Shown piece after piece: positions 1 to 6,538 of a DNA stretch of 11,537 nt; within the stretch, counting starts at the first letter, position 1, and every line of letters begins with the position of its first letter. Under the pieces are notes generated by a model. The model did not search any database. It was not told the origin of the DNA and worked only from the letters and a program-made list of their open reading frames with translations. The stretch spans positions 1 to 11,537 of the forward strand of contig SKUL01000167.1 in the NCBI GenBank assembly GCA_007129985.1, written 5' to 3'. Both the position numbers and the translations under genes were made by a program. The DNA is from Flavobacteriales bacterium. Lineage in GTDB: Bacteria > Bacteroidota > Bacteroidia > Flavobacteriales_D > SKUL01.

Positions 1-2179
1 CCTCAACACCACCACGCCTCAAATGCGTTTTCACGTGCAGAACGGCGGTATTCTCTCTACCGGCACCATCGGCACCAATCCTGATTTAGGAGCGGGCACA
101 AGGTTAATGTGGATACCGGATGTTGGAGCTATACGGGCCGGATTTGCAATCGGATCCGAGTGGGACTCTGCATTTGTTGGGGAGAATTCTGCTGCTTTTG
201 GAAGCCAGAATACCGCGGCAGGCGAAAACTCATTCGCAGCAGGTCGCAACAACAATGTCACAACCCTAAGCGCAGCAGCATTCGGAAGTAATAATACTTT
301 TGCCGATGCAATGGCGGCTGGAAGACAGGGAATTGATGCATTCTCTGCCGGCCGAGCAAATTATAATGAAGGGGATGCGGGAATTGCCCTTGGCCTAAAT
401 AATTTTGTACTTCATCAGGCTGGTGTTGCTTTGGGGCAGAGTTGCACAGTTGGAGGTCTCGCAAGTCTTGCCCAAGGTTTTCAATCTGAGAGCTTAGGTT
501 GGAATTCAATCGCAATGGGCTACCAGGCAATTGCAAATGAGGATAATAGTATCATGCTTGGTGCTGGTGTGAACGATATAGAGGATTCATTCAAAGTTGG
601 TTTTGGCTCAACAGGAGATGTGCTTTTTGCAGGCCCTGGAGGTGCAGGTGGAGGTGTGGGTATTTCAGGAATCGTAACTCCCACTGAAAGCCTTGATGTG
701 GATGGAACTGCTCGATTGCGTCAAATGCCCAACAATACTCCAGATGTATTGATTACAGGTGTAGAGGCTGATGATACAGGTGACTACGTTTTGAATTATT
801 CTACTCTTGAAGATTTGGGCGTACAGTGTGACTGGGAGGTAGTGAATGTGGATGATGTGGCTACGGGTTTTCCTGGTGCTTGTAGAGAAGGTCAGGTGTT
901 GGTCGGAACAGACAATCAAACTGGCAGTAATGCAAAGGTTTTCATGACAAAGGATTATGCTGGTATTACATTGAATGTAGAAGCAACCAACGGATCTGGT
1001 TTGAGTCAGATAGCAGGTCGATTCGTTGCCGAAGGTTCACCAGGGCTGTTGGCTACAGGAGTCAACGGAATAGCGCGAAATGCCGGATTAAACTATGGTG
1101 TAATAGGTACTGCTCAAAAAGGAGTATTGTGTACAGGAGTATACGGAAATTCAACAGGAGCCGAGCTTATTAACTTCGGGGTATTTGGATTAGCAGAGGG
1201 CACAGTTGAATCCGTTCCGGTAAACAATGTAGGAGTTTATGGAAGAGCCCGAGGGCCTTCATCAACTTATAATTTTGGCGGTTATTTTTTGGCTTGTGAT
1301 GCTGATCGGCAAAATTTTGGTATCTACGCAGAGACCTGTGACCCATCAGGCATAGCTGGGTATTTTGTAGGAACAGTTCAAGAGAACCAATATCCTATAA
1401 CTTTAAGTGATCAAAATATCAAAACCGGATTTGAAGAAATCAATGATGCCTTGACCCTGATTGCTGATTTAAACCCCGTTAAATACGGCTATTTAACGGA
1501 ACAGTTCCCACACCTATATTTGCCCAGTCATCAGAGTTATGGTTTTAAAGCACAAGAAGTTCAGCAGGTATTGCCCACCTTGGTAGGAGGTTTTTACCAT
1601 CCGGCAAAGCATGATACCACAGGAGTTGAAATATCCCCATCTGAAGAATTGCTTGGCATACGTTATCAGGAGTTTATTCCTATTCTAACCGCTGGCATCA
1701 AGGATCAACAATCGCAAATCGCAGAGCAAGAAGAGAAGATAGTCGGTTTAGAGGCTGCTTGTGCTGCCCAGGAAGCTTTCATGATGCAAATGCACGAGCA
1801 AATGCAGATGATGAATGAGCAAATGCAAATGCTGCAACAGCAAATTGATGGTTGTTGCATGAACCAGGGGTGGGTGCCTAAAAGCTCTGAAATGGGTGAA
1901 CAAGATCCCATAGGCAAGAATGAACTCTACCAAAATACTCCCAACCCATTCCGCAATCACACCACCATTCGCTACACCCTCGAGCAAGGCGGCAGGGTGA
2001 TGCTGAAAATTCACGATGGCAATGGCCGAGAGGTGGCCCAGCTCGAAAATGCCGAGCAAAGCGCAGGTACCTACACCTACGTATGGGATGCCGCCGGTTT
2101 GCCCGCCGGTTTGTATCACTACACCTTGTTTGTGGATGATGAGTTGTTAGTAAAACGGGCGATTAAATTAAACGACTGA
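1..2179 (+). CDS. Secreted tail-fibre/YadA-head-like protein with S74 chaperone domain and T9SS sorting domain (5' partial)
   Basis: The frame is open to base 2, so the ATG at 23 is probably internal and the true start and signal peptide lie outside the window. Residues below count from that ATG (718 residues to the TGA at 2177). Residues about 45-190 carry repeats of the SxAxGxxNxAxG type seen in heads of trimeric adhesins such as YadA. Residues about 314-453 are glycine/aromatic repeats (GVYG, GGYF, GIYA). A Peptidase_S74 intramolecular chaperone domain begins at LSDQNIK (Ser462, Lys467) and continues through GFKAQEVQQVLP. A coiled coil rich in Gln and Met follows (about 553-612). The last 86 residues, from NELYQNTPNPF (N633), are a type A T9SS C-terminal sorting domain ending in VKRAIKLND. 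The inferred product is a trimeric fibre exported across the outer membrane and anchored or released there. Ligand unknown. Base composition is mosaic (see findings). Confidence 0.88.
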   Translation, partial: LNTTTPQMRFHVQNGGILSTGTIGTNPDLGAGTRLMWIPDVGAIRAGFAIGSEWDSAFVGENSAAFGSQNTAAGENSFAAGRNNNVTTLSAAAFGSNNTFADAMAAGRQGIDAFSAGRANYNEGDAGIALGLNNFVLHQAGVALGQSCTVGGLASLAQGFQSESLGWNSIAMGYQAIANEDNSIMLGAGVNDIEDSFKVGFGSTGDVLFAGPGGAGGGVGISGIVTPTESLDVDGTARLRQMPNNTPDVLITGVEADDTGDYVLNYSTLEDLGVQCDWEVVNVDDVATGFPGACREGQVLVGTDNQTGSNAKVFMTKDYAGITLNVEATNGSGLSQIAGRFVAEGSPGLLATGVNGIARNAGLNYGVIGTAQKGVLCTGVYGNSTGAELINFGVFGLAEGTVESVPVNNVGVYGRARGPSSTYNFGGYFLACDADRQNFGIYAETCDPSGIAGYFVGTVQENQYPITLSDQNIKTGFEEINDALTLIADLNPVKYGYLTEQFPHLYLPSHQSYGFKAQEVQQVLPTLVGGFYHPAKHDTTGVEISPSEELLGIRYQEFIPILTAGIKDQQSQIAEQEEKIVGLEAACAAQEAFMMQMHEQMQMMNEQMQMLQQQIDGCCMNQGWVPKSSEMGEQDPIGKNELYQNTPNPFRNHTTIRYTLEQGGRVMLKIHDGNGREVAQLENAEQSAGTYTYVWDAAGLPAGLYHYTLFVDDELLVKRAIKLND
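1796..1837 (+). repeat. 21-base in-frame tandem repeat encoding a Met/Gln heptad
   Basis: Two adjacent 21-base units start at 1796 and 1817, both opening gagcaaatgca. They encode EQMQMMN and EQMQMLQ, exactly one coiled-coil heptad each. The repeat lies in the coiled coil between the S74 domain and the T9SS sorting domain of the first gene. Unit length equals one heptad, so gain or loss of a unit would lengthen or shorten the coil without a frameshift. Confidence 0.75.
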
Positions 2180-2208
2180 TGGTATGAAATTCTCGAATAG
2201 CGAAAGTT

Positions 2209-2241
2209 AAACCCCCGTTGCAGAAGCTGTAGCGGGGGTTT
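2209..2241 (+). terminator. Strong hairpin terminator after the fibre gene
   Basis: Left arm 2209-2223 (AAACCCCCGTTGCAG) pairs with 2227-2241 (CTGTAGCGGGGGTTT) over 15 positions, with only G-T wobbles as imperfections, around a 3-base loop. It starts 30 bases after the TGA. The A-run before and T-run after the GC stem suggest it can work in either direction; the tract on the plus strand is short (TTT, then GACATTTCTT). Confidence 0.85.
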
Positions 2242-2308
2242 GACATTTCTTGAATGCCCAAAATCGTCTTCACAGGTCAAAAGTCCCATCGTTTAATTGG
2301 CTCAATTT

Positions 2309-2350
2309 TCATCCTCTCAACGCGGACGGGTCCCTCGCCATCCGGTTGGC
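2309..2350 (-). repeat. Probable dispersed intergenic repeat with imperfect hairpin
   Basis: The core CGGACGG (2323-2329) and CCATCCG (2338-2344) form an imperfect inverted repeat around an 8-base loop. Read on the minus strand from 2350, it spells ANRMARDPSALRG and then a stop at 2309-2311. From memory, that RMARDPSA string recurs at the ends of spurious short ORFs in many Bacteroidota genomes, which would mark a repeated intergenic DNA element and not a protein. No second copy was seen in this window, so the call rests on recognition and on the hairpin. Confidence 0.45.
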
Positions 2351-2420
2351 TGTAATTATCACATCATCTAATCATCAAATAACCTAATTGCCCTGGCCCA
2401 TCGTCTCATCGGCCCATCAC
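2351..2420 (-). repeat. 8-base quasi-periodic tract downstream of the propeller gene
   Basis: Read on the minus strand, the tract starts inside the stop codon of the propeller gene and splits into related octamers: GATGGGCC, GATGAGAC, GATGGGCC, then after a short break ATTTGATG, ATTAGATG, ATGTGATA. The units go from GC-rich to AT-rich with distance from the gene. It runs directly into the hairpin element at 2309-2350, so the two may be one composite element. No coding potential is supported here. Confidence 0.5.
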
Positions 2421-3226
2421 CCCCTCCTCCTATACACCCACACCTGCTTGCCGTCCGATAAGAAGAGCATATTCTTTACCACCAAAGCGTTTTTGAGATT
2501 GGGGTGGGGAAGGTCTATCACGGCTTCCTGAAAAGTCCTCAGGTTGTACTGACGCAGCTTGCCATCTCTCAGATACAGAATAAACTGGTCGGTAACCTGA
2601 AAGTAATCAAGACCGGCAATAGGAATCTGTTTGAAGTAAGTGCCGAAAATATCAAACACCAAAATGCCCGTTTCGGGGTTGTTTACGTACAGCCAGTTGT
2701 TGTGCTCAACCATAAACGTGGGGTTGATGTCAAAACCCACGAGTTGTGACACATTTCCCGAAGAGCGTACCCTGCGGAATGACATATCGGTGCGCACCAG
2801 CTCAAAATTTTGCATGTCGAAAAACCAGTAGTGATTGTCAATTGACTTGCACGCCGCCGTAACCCAGTTGAGGTGCTGGTTGCTCAGTTTGGTGGGGTTT
2901 CCCTGCATGCTGAGGGTGTTGTCGAGAATGACAATGCTGTTCAACTCCCGGAAAAAGAGCATGGGTTTGAGCGAAAAATTGAAGTCGGCCGTGGTGATGT
3001 TCCCGAGGTTCATCTGGCTGTTTTTGAAGAGCATTTTACCACCGGGCTGGTACATTTCCAATCCGCTGTCGCGAATCAGGTAAAAGTTTTGGAGGTTATC
3101 CGCCCACATCAGGTCGTGGTTCTTTTCGGTGGTGGAGAGGAGCTCGTAACCGGTTTCCTCCCAGTTGGATTGCCCCCAGGCCGTGCCGAAGCTTACAATC
3201 AAAATCGCAAAAATCAGGTGCTTCAT
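2417..3226 (-). CDS. Secreted propeller-like protein of unknown function, coupled to GH3
   Basis: A 269-residue protein with a clear Sec signal peptide (MKHLIFAILIVSFGTAWG, then QSN), so it is expected in the periplasm or outside. No lipobox cysteine is present. The mature part shows repeated beta-rich stretches with aromatic residues about 40 residues apart (near residues 45-70, 130-155, 175-200), such as NWLYVNNPETGILVFDIFG, suggesting a beta-propeller or a related beta-repeat fold. That fold is inferred from pattern only. No catalytic motif is evident. Its ATG overlaps the GH3 stop codon (ATGA, 3223-3226), so translation is probably coupled and it shares the GH3 promoter. I do not recognise a named family. 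It ends in an arginine-rich tail (YRRRG), with the TGA at 2417-2419 forming the edge of the octamer tract. Confidence 0.8.
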   Translation of the reverse strand: MKHLIFAILIVSFGTAWGQSNWEETGYELLSTTEKNHDLMWADNLQNFYLIRDSGLEMYQPGGKMLFKNSQMNLGNITTADFNFSLKPMLFFRELNSIVILDNTLSMQGNPTKLSNQHLNWVTAACKSIDNHYWFFDMQNFELVRTDMSFRRVRSSGNVSQLVGFDINPTFMVEHNNWLYVNNPETGILVFDIFGTYFKQIPIAGLDYFQVTDQFILYLRDGKLRQYNLRTFQEAVIDLPHPNLKNALVVKNMLFLSDGKQVWVYRRRG

Positions 3227-4746
3227 GCTTGCGGATTTACCAAATGCTGTTCCAGAATATCCTCCAGAAAACTGCGGTCGTTGCTGAGTCTCGGTATTTT
3301 ATGCTGACCGCCCAGCTTGTTGTTTCGCTTCAGCCAGTTGTAAAAAGTGCCACTCTCCGCCACGCGCACCACCGGACGGGCAATGCTTAAGTCGTTGCTT
3401 CGTTTGGCGTCGTAGTCGGAGTTTACCTCGCGCAATCTGTTGTCCAGCACATCCACAAACTGTGCTAAGTCAGCGGGTGGGCATTCAAATTCTATGAGCC
3501 ATTCGTGTCCGCTGGCTCCTCCGTTGCCCATGTAGATAGGACCGGCAGTAAACTCTGCCACGGCAGCTCCGGTGGCCTCGCACGCAGCGCGCAACCCCTC
3601 CTCCGCATTTTCGATAATCAGCTCTTCGCCAAAGGCATTGATAAAATGTTTGGTGCGCCCACTCACCACCATGCGGAAGGGTGACACGCTGGTGAATTTG
3701 ATTGTGTCGCCAATTTTGTATCGCCACAAACCGGAGTTGGTAGAAATCACCAATGCGTATTGAACCCCTGTTGTAACCTCCTCCAGGGTAAGCGTGTGCG
3801 GATGTTCTTTGTCCCACTCTTCCATGGGAATAAACTCGTAGTAAATGCCGTAATCAAGCGTGAGGAGCATGTCCTCCACATTGTTTTGGTCCTGAATGCC
3901 AAAGTAACCCTCAGAGGCGTTGTAGCTCTGGTAGTAGTGCATGTTGCCGCTGATAAGCTGCTTGTACTGCGTTTCGTAGGGCTTGAAGCTCACCCCGCCG
4001 TGCATAAAGAGCTCAATATTGGGCCACACCTCGCGGATGTCCGATTTTCCGGTGATTTCCAGAATGCGCTTGAGCAAGACCAGCGTCCACGAAGGAACGC
4101 CAATCATGGTGCTAACATCCTCGCGCATGGTGAGCTGGGCGATGCGTTCAATTTTTTCCTCCCAGTTTTCCATCAGCGCCGTGCTTCGGTCGGGAATGCG
4201 TTTAAACTCGGCCCAAATGGGGAGGTTTTTGAGAATAATGGCCGACAAATCGCCCGTGTATGAATCGTCGTTGCGGTAGGGGTTGGGAAAAGCGCTTCCG
4301 CCCATAGAGAGGGTTTTACCGCTGTAGGGTGCCGCGTCGGGATTGTTATGGTAGTAGCACGCTGCCAGATCTTTACCGCCTTTCAAGTGGCAGTCTTCAA
4401 TGGATTCGCGGCTTACCGGGAGGTATTTGCTTCGGGCTGCGGTGGTGCCCGATGATTTCGCAAACCAACTGATTTCCGACGGCCACAAGAGGTTTTGCTC
4501 GCCTTTCATGATGCGCTCAATCCACGGCTGAAGGCTTTCGTAACTCTGCAATGGAACGCGCTGTCGAAACTCCTCCCTGCTACTGATTTCGCCGTAGCCG
4601 TATTGCTTGCCCCACACTGTATGGCGCGCTGTGTGAAGAAGATTCTGAAAGCACTCTTCCTGCACTTCGAGCGGGTACTTCAGAAAAAGCTCAATCTGCT
4701 GAATGCGCTTTTTCATCAGCCACGATACAATTGAATTCAGGGCCAT
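3223..4746 (-). CDS. GH3 family acyl-adenylating enzyme (GH3 auxin-responsive promoter family protein)
   Basis: A 507-residue protein, the usual length of bacterial GH3 proteins. The family belongs to the ANL adenylate-forming superfamily; plant members activate a carboxylic acid with ATP and join it to an amino acid. The phosphate-binding motif SSGTT is at 98-102 (FAKSSGTTAARSKYLP). YNASEGYFGIQ at 275-285 matches the adenine/acyl-binding motif, GLWRYKIGDTIKF at 339-351 contains the ribose-binding Asp347, and GRTKHFINAFGEEL at 363-376 is the hinge into the C-terminal lid. All nucleotide-binding motifs look intact, so an active enzyme is likely, but the acid and amine substrates of bacterial members are not known to me. 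No signal peptide, so it is cytoplasmic, although its coupled neighbour is exported. The ATG at 4746 fits family alignment. Confidence 0.92.
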   Translation of the reverse strand: MALNSIVSWLMKKRIQQIELFLKYPLEVQEECFQNLLHTARHTVWGKQYGYGEISSREEFRQRVPLQSYESLQPWIERIMKGEQNLLWPSEISWFAKSSGTTAARSKYLPVSRESIEDCHLKGGKDLAACYYHNNPDAAPYSGKTLSMGGSAFPNPYRNDDSYTGDLSAIILKNLPIWAEFKRIPDRSTALMENWEEKIERIAQLTMREDVSTMIGVPSWTLVLLKRILEITGKSDIREVWPNIELFMHGGVSFKPYETQYKQLISGNMHYYQSYNASEGYFGIQDQNNVEDMLLTLDYGIYYEFIPMEEWDKEHPHTLTLEEVTTGVQYALVISTNSGLWRYKIGDTIKFTSVSPFRMVVSGRTKHFINAFGEELIIENAEEGLRAACEATGAAVAEFTAGPIYMGNGGASGHEWLIEFECPPADLAQFVDVLDNRLREVNSDYDAKRSNDLSIARPVVRVAESGTFYNWLKRNNKLGGQHKIPRLSNDRSFLEDILEQHLVNPQA

Positions 4747-4760
4747 GTGGCGTTGTTTGG

Positions 4761-4793
4761 TTGGCTAAAGATACAACAGGTTTGATATCTTGC
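4761..4793 (+). promoter_or_regulatory. Candidate promoter of the DUF2797 gene
   Basis: TTGG at 4761-4764 and TATCTTG at 4786-4792 are 21 bases apart, matching the Bacteroidota layout of a -33 TTG-like element and a -7 TAnnTTTG element (last bases imperfect). Transcription would begin near 4797. The TTG codon at 4790 lies inside the -7 element, so it cannot be the start codon if this promoter is real. Confidence 0.45.
4766..4773 (-). promoter_or_regulatory. Candidate -7 element for the GH3 operon
   Basis: On the minus strand TATCTTTA matches seven of the eight positions of the Bacteroidota -7 consensus TAnnTTTG, about 20 bases upstream of the GH3 ATG. I did not find a convincing -33 TTG at the expected spacing (19-21 bases). 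It lies between the -33 and -7 elements proposed for the divergent gene, so the two promoters would overlap. Confidence 0.4.
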
Positions 4794-4822
4794 TGCCCCA
4801 AACCCGTCAAAGCTCTTCGCAC

Positions 4823-5611
4823 ATGCAAACAAGGCTGCTTAGAATGCGCACCGAACCCAACGAAACCATTCAGTACTACCTGCGCGGCGAGTCGGGCGAT
4901 GAATTGCACTTCAATACGCTGCTGGGTAACGAAATACAACTTCACTTTAAGGGGGAAATTACCTGTATTGAGTGCAACAAATCCATCCGCAAGACCTATC
5001 AGGGGATGTGCTATCCTTGTTTTTCAACTTCTCCGCGCGCGGCTGAGTGTATCATCCGTCCGGAGCTTTGCCGGGCCCACCTTGGCGAGGGCCGCGACCC
5101 CGAATGGGAAGAACAAAACCACAACCAAGCACACGTGGTATATCTGGCGCTTTCAGGCGGTCTCAAGGTAGGGGTTACCCGCGCCACACAGGTTCCGGCG
5201 CGGTGGATTGACCAGGGAGCCTCGCAAACCATCGTGCTCGCGCAAACGCCTTACCGCCAACTGGCCGGGGCCATCGAAATGGAAATCAAGCAGTTTATTT
5301 CCGACAAAACCGACTGGCGCAAAATGCTTCGCAACGAATCGCCAGATGTGGACATCCTCGAACAAAAAGAAGAACTTGCAGAACTACTCTCCAGCGCATT
5401 GCTGCCCTTCGTTTCAGATGACCACAAGGTACACGACTGGCAGTACCCGGTTCTAGAGTATCCCACCAAAGTGAGCAGCGTTTCGCTCGACAAACAGCCC
5501 CTGATTGAAGGGGTGCTTGCGGGTATCCGCGGTCAGTACCTGATTTTTGACGGAGGAAAGGTGATGAACATTCGCAACCACAGCGGATACCATGTTCAAA
5601 TCAAGCTATAA
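4823..5611 (+). CDS. DUF2797 family protein with zinc finger and GIY-YIG-like region
   Basis: From the ATG at 4823 this is a 262-residue protein. The upstream TTG at 4790 is rejected because it falls in the -7 element. MQTRLLRMRTEPNETIQYYL also aligns, as I recall, with the usual N-terminus of the family. ATG 4844 is possible. C48-x2-C51 and C63-x2-C66 form a four-cysteine zinc-binding knuckle; Cys76, Cys83 and His86 are further candidates. VVYLALSGGLKVGVTR (105-120) followed by RWIDQGA (127-133) resembles the GIY...YIG strands and Arg of GIY-YIG nuclease folds, and EMEIKQF (152-158) could hold the later Glu. This similarity is my inference. HDWQYPVLEYP (204-214) and GIRGQYLIFDGG (234-245) are conserved-looking C-terminal blocks. 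Cytoplasmic; function unknown, possibly nucleic acid related. It is transcribed alone, between a divergent promoter region and a terminator. Confidence 0.85.
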   Translation: MQTRLLRMRTEPNETIQYYLRGESGDELHFNTLLGNEIQLHFKGEITCIECNKSIRKTYQGMCYPCFSTSPRAAECIIRPELCRAHLGEGRDPEWEEQNHNQAHVVYLALSGGLKVGVTRATQVPARWIDQGASQTIVLAQTPYRQLAGAIEMEIKQFISDKTDWRKMLRNESPDVDILEQKEELAELLSSALLPFVSDDHKVHDWQYPVLEYPTKVSSVSLDKQPLIEGVLAGIRGQYLIFDGGKVMNIRNHSGYHVQIKL

Positions 5612-5613
5612 AA

Positions 5614-5643
5614 AAAACCCTCAGCCGGGCGGCCGAGGGTTTT
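5614..5643. terminator. Bidirectional terminator between convergent genes
   Basis: AAAACCCTC (5614-5622) pairs with GAGGGTTTT (5635-5643); an inner GCC/GGC helix follows across one A-C mismatch, with loop GGGC. It begins two bases after the DUF2797 stop and ends 22 bases from the stop of the converging lipoprotein gene. A-runs and T-runs flank both sides, so it can serve both genes. Confidence 0.88.
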
Positions 5644-5665
5644 ACTCAAAGTGAATAGAATGAGC

Positions 5666-6418
5666 TTAGTTGGTAATGGTAATGGTTCGTGTGCGCACGG
5701 CTTCTTTACCCACATAAATGGTTTTGCCACCCAATGTTTGGGGTGTGCTGGCATAAGGAGCAACGGTAGCCACGCTGGTTCCGTTAGATAGACCCGAGAG
5801 CTCATCAGCGCTAAAGGTGCATGATGTAGCGTTACCCGGAATGGTTTTTACCACGCTTCCAACCAGAAATAGTACTGAATCTGCATTGCTTACGCTGTTT
5901 ACGGTAAGTGTGTAACCTTCCGATTTAGAAACGGTTTCCCCGCTTGTAATTGGAGTGAGCGTAGGCCATGCAATGTTGCTCGAGTAGGTAAAAGCACCGA
6001 AATCACCGCCACCGGTCACCTCCCAGTCAACAATGTTACCATACTCAATCCCGCTTGGGTTGGTTAAACCCGGTGTAAGGGTGTAGCTGTTGTTGGCGTT
6101 TCGGGTGAGGCTTTGGTCATCCACCTTTACCGTGCCCACATTAACGAGGTCGTCGAAGTTTCCTTCATTGGCAAAAGCACCTACTGCGATACCAATTTCG
6201 GTGTCCACTTCTCCCACAATCGGCATGGTGGTGATGGTAATCGAGTTTACCGCCCAAAGCGCACCATCAGCATTGCTGAATACAGGTGTGGTGGGAGCTG
6301 AAGATGTTGAAGGCGTAGGGTCAGGAGTTGGCTCCTCGTCTTCGTCTTTCTTGCAAGAGCTGAGTGTTACGGCGCCCGCGAGCAGAAGCAGAAGCGCCCA
6401 ATTCCATGTCATTTTCAT
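5666..6418 (-). CDS. Lipoprotein, probably surface-exposed, beta-rich, unknown function
   Basis: The start is placed at the ATG at 6418 because MKMTWNWALLLLLAGAVTLSSC is a complete lipoprotein signal (basic start, hydrophobic core, LSSC lipobox, lipidated Cys22); an in-frame ATG 10 codons upstream would put a polar extension in front of it. The product has 250 residues. The residues right after the cysteine, KKDEDEE, resemble the lysine-plus-acidic lipoprotein export signal described in Capnocytophaga, so placement on the outer face of the outer membrane is likely. A linker rich in Pro, Thr and Ser (about 30-46) leads to about 200 residues with alternating beta-strand pattern and many Thr, Ser, Val and Gly, ending RTRTITITN. 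No recognised domain. The fold may be Ig-like or another beta-sandwich; this is only pattern-based. Monocistronic, convergent with DUF2797 and divergent from pheT. Confidence 0.82.
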   Translation of the reverse strand: MKMTWNWALLLLLAGAVTLSSCKKDEDEEPTPDPTPSTSSAPTTPVFSNADGALWAVNSITITTMPIVGEVDTEIGIAVGAFANEGNFDDLVNVGTVKVDDQSLTRNANNSYTLTPGLTNPSGIEYGNIVDWEVTGGGDFGAFTYSSNIAWPTLTPITSGETVSKSEGYTLTVNSVSNADSVLFLVGSVVKTIPGNATSCTFSADELSGLSNGTSVATVAPYASTPQTLGGKTIYVGKEAVRTRTITITN

Positions 6419-6538
6419 AATTGTGTTGATTTTGTTTTTGCAAAGCACATACTTTCAATTGCACGAAACCATACAGTAGCCCACCCCTTTCGCTAAGGTG
6501 ATTACCGTAAATACGCGCCCTACGGGTGCCTTTTTTTC

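Noticed and set aside
2283..2363. Protein-like minus-strand frame ending in IEPIKRWDF before the octamer tract, as a possible decayed gene
   Set aside because: Only 26 codons between stops, with the ATG near the end and no neighbouring frame to extend it. The overlapping frame gives the RMARDPSA string, so a repeated DNA element is the simpler explanation.
4790..4822. TTG at 4790 as the start of the DUF2797 gene
   Set aside because: The codon is inside a -7 promoter element, the extra 11 residues are not family-like, and ATG 4823 fits better.
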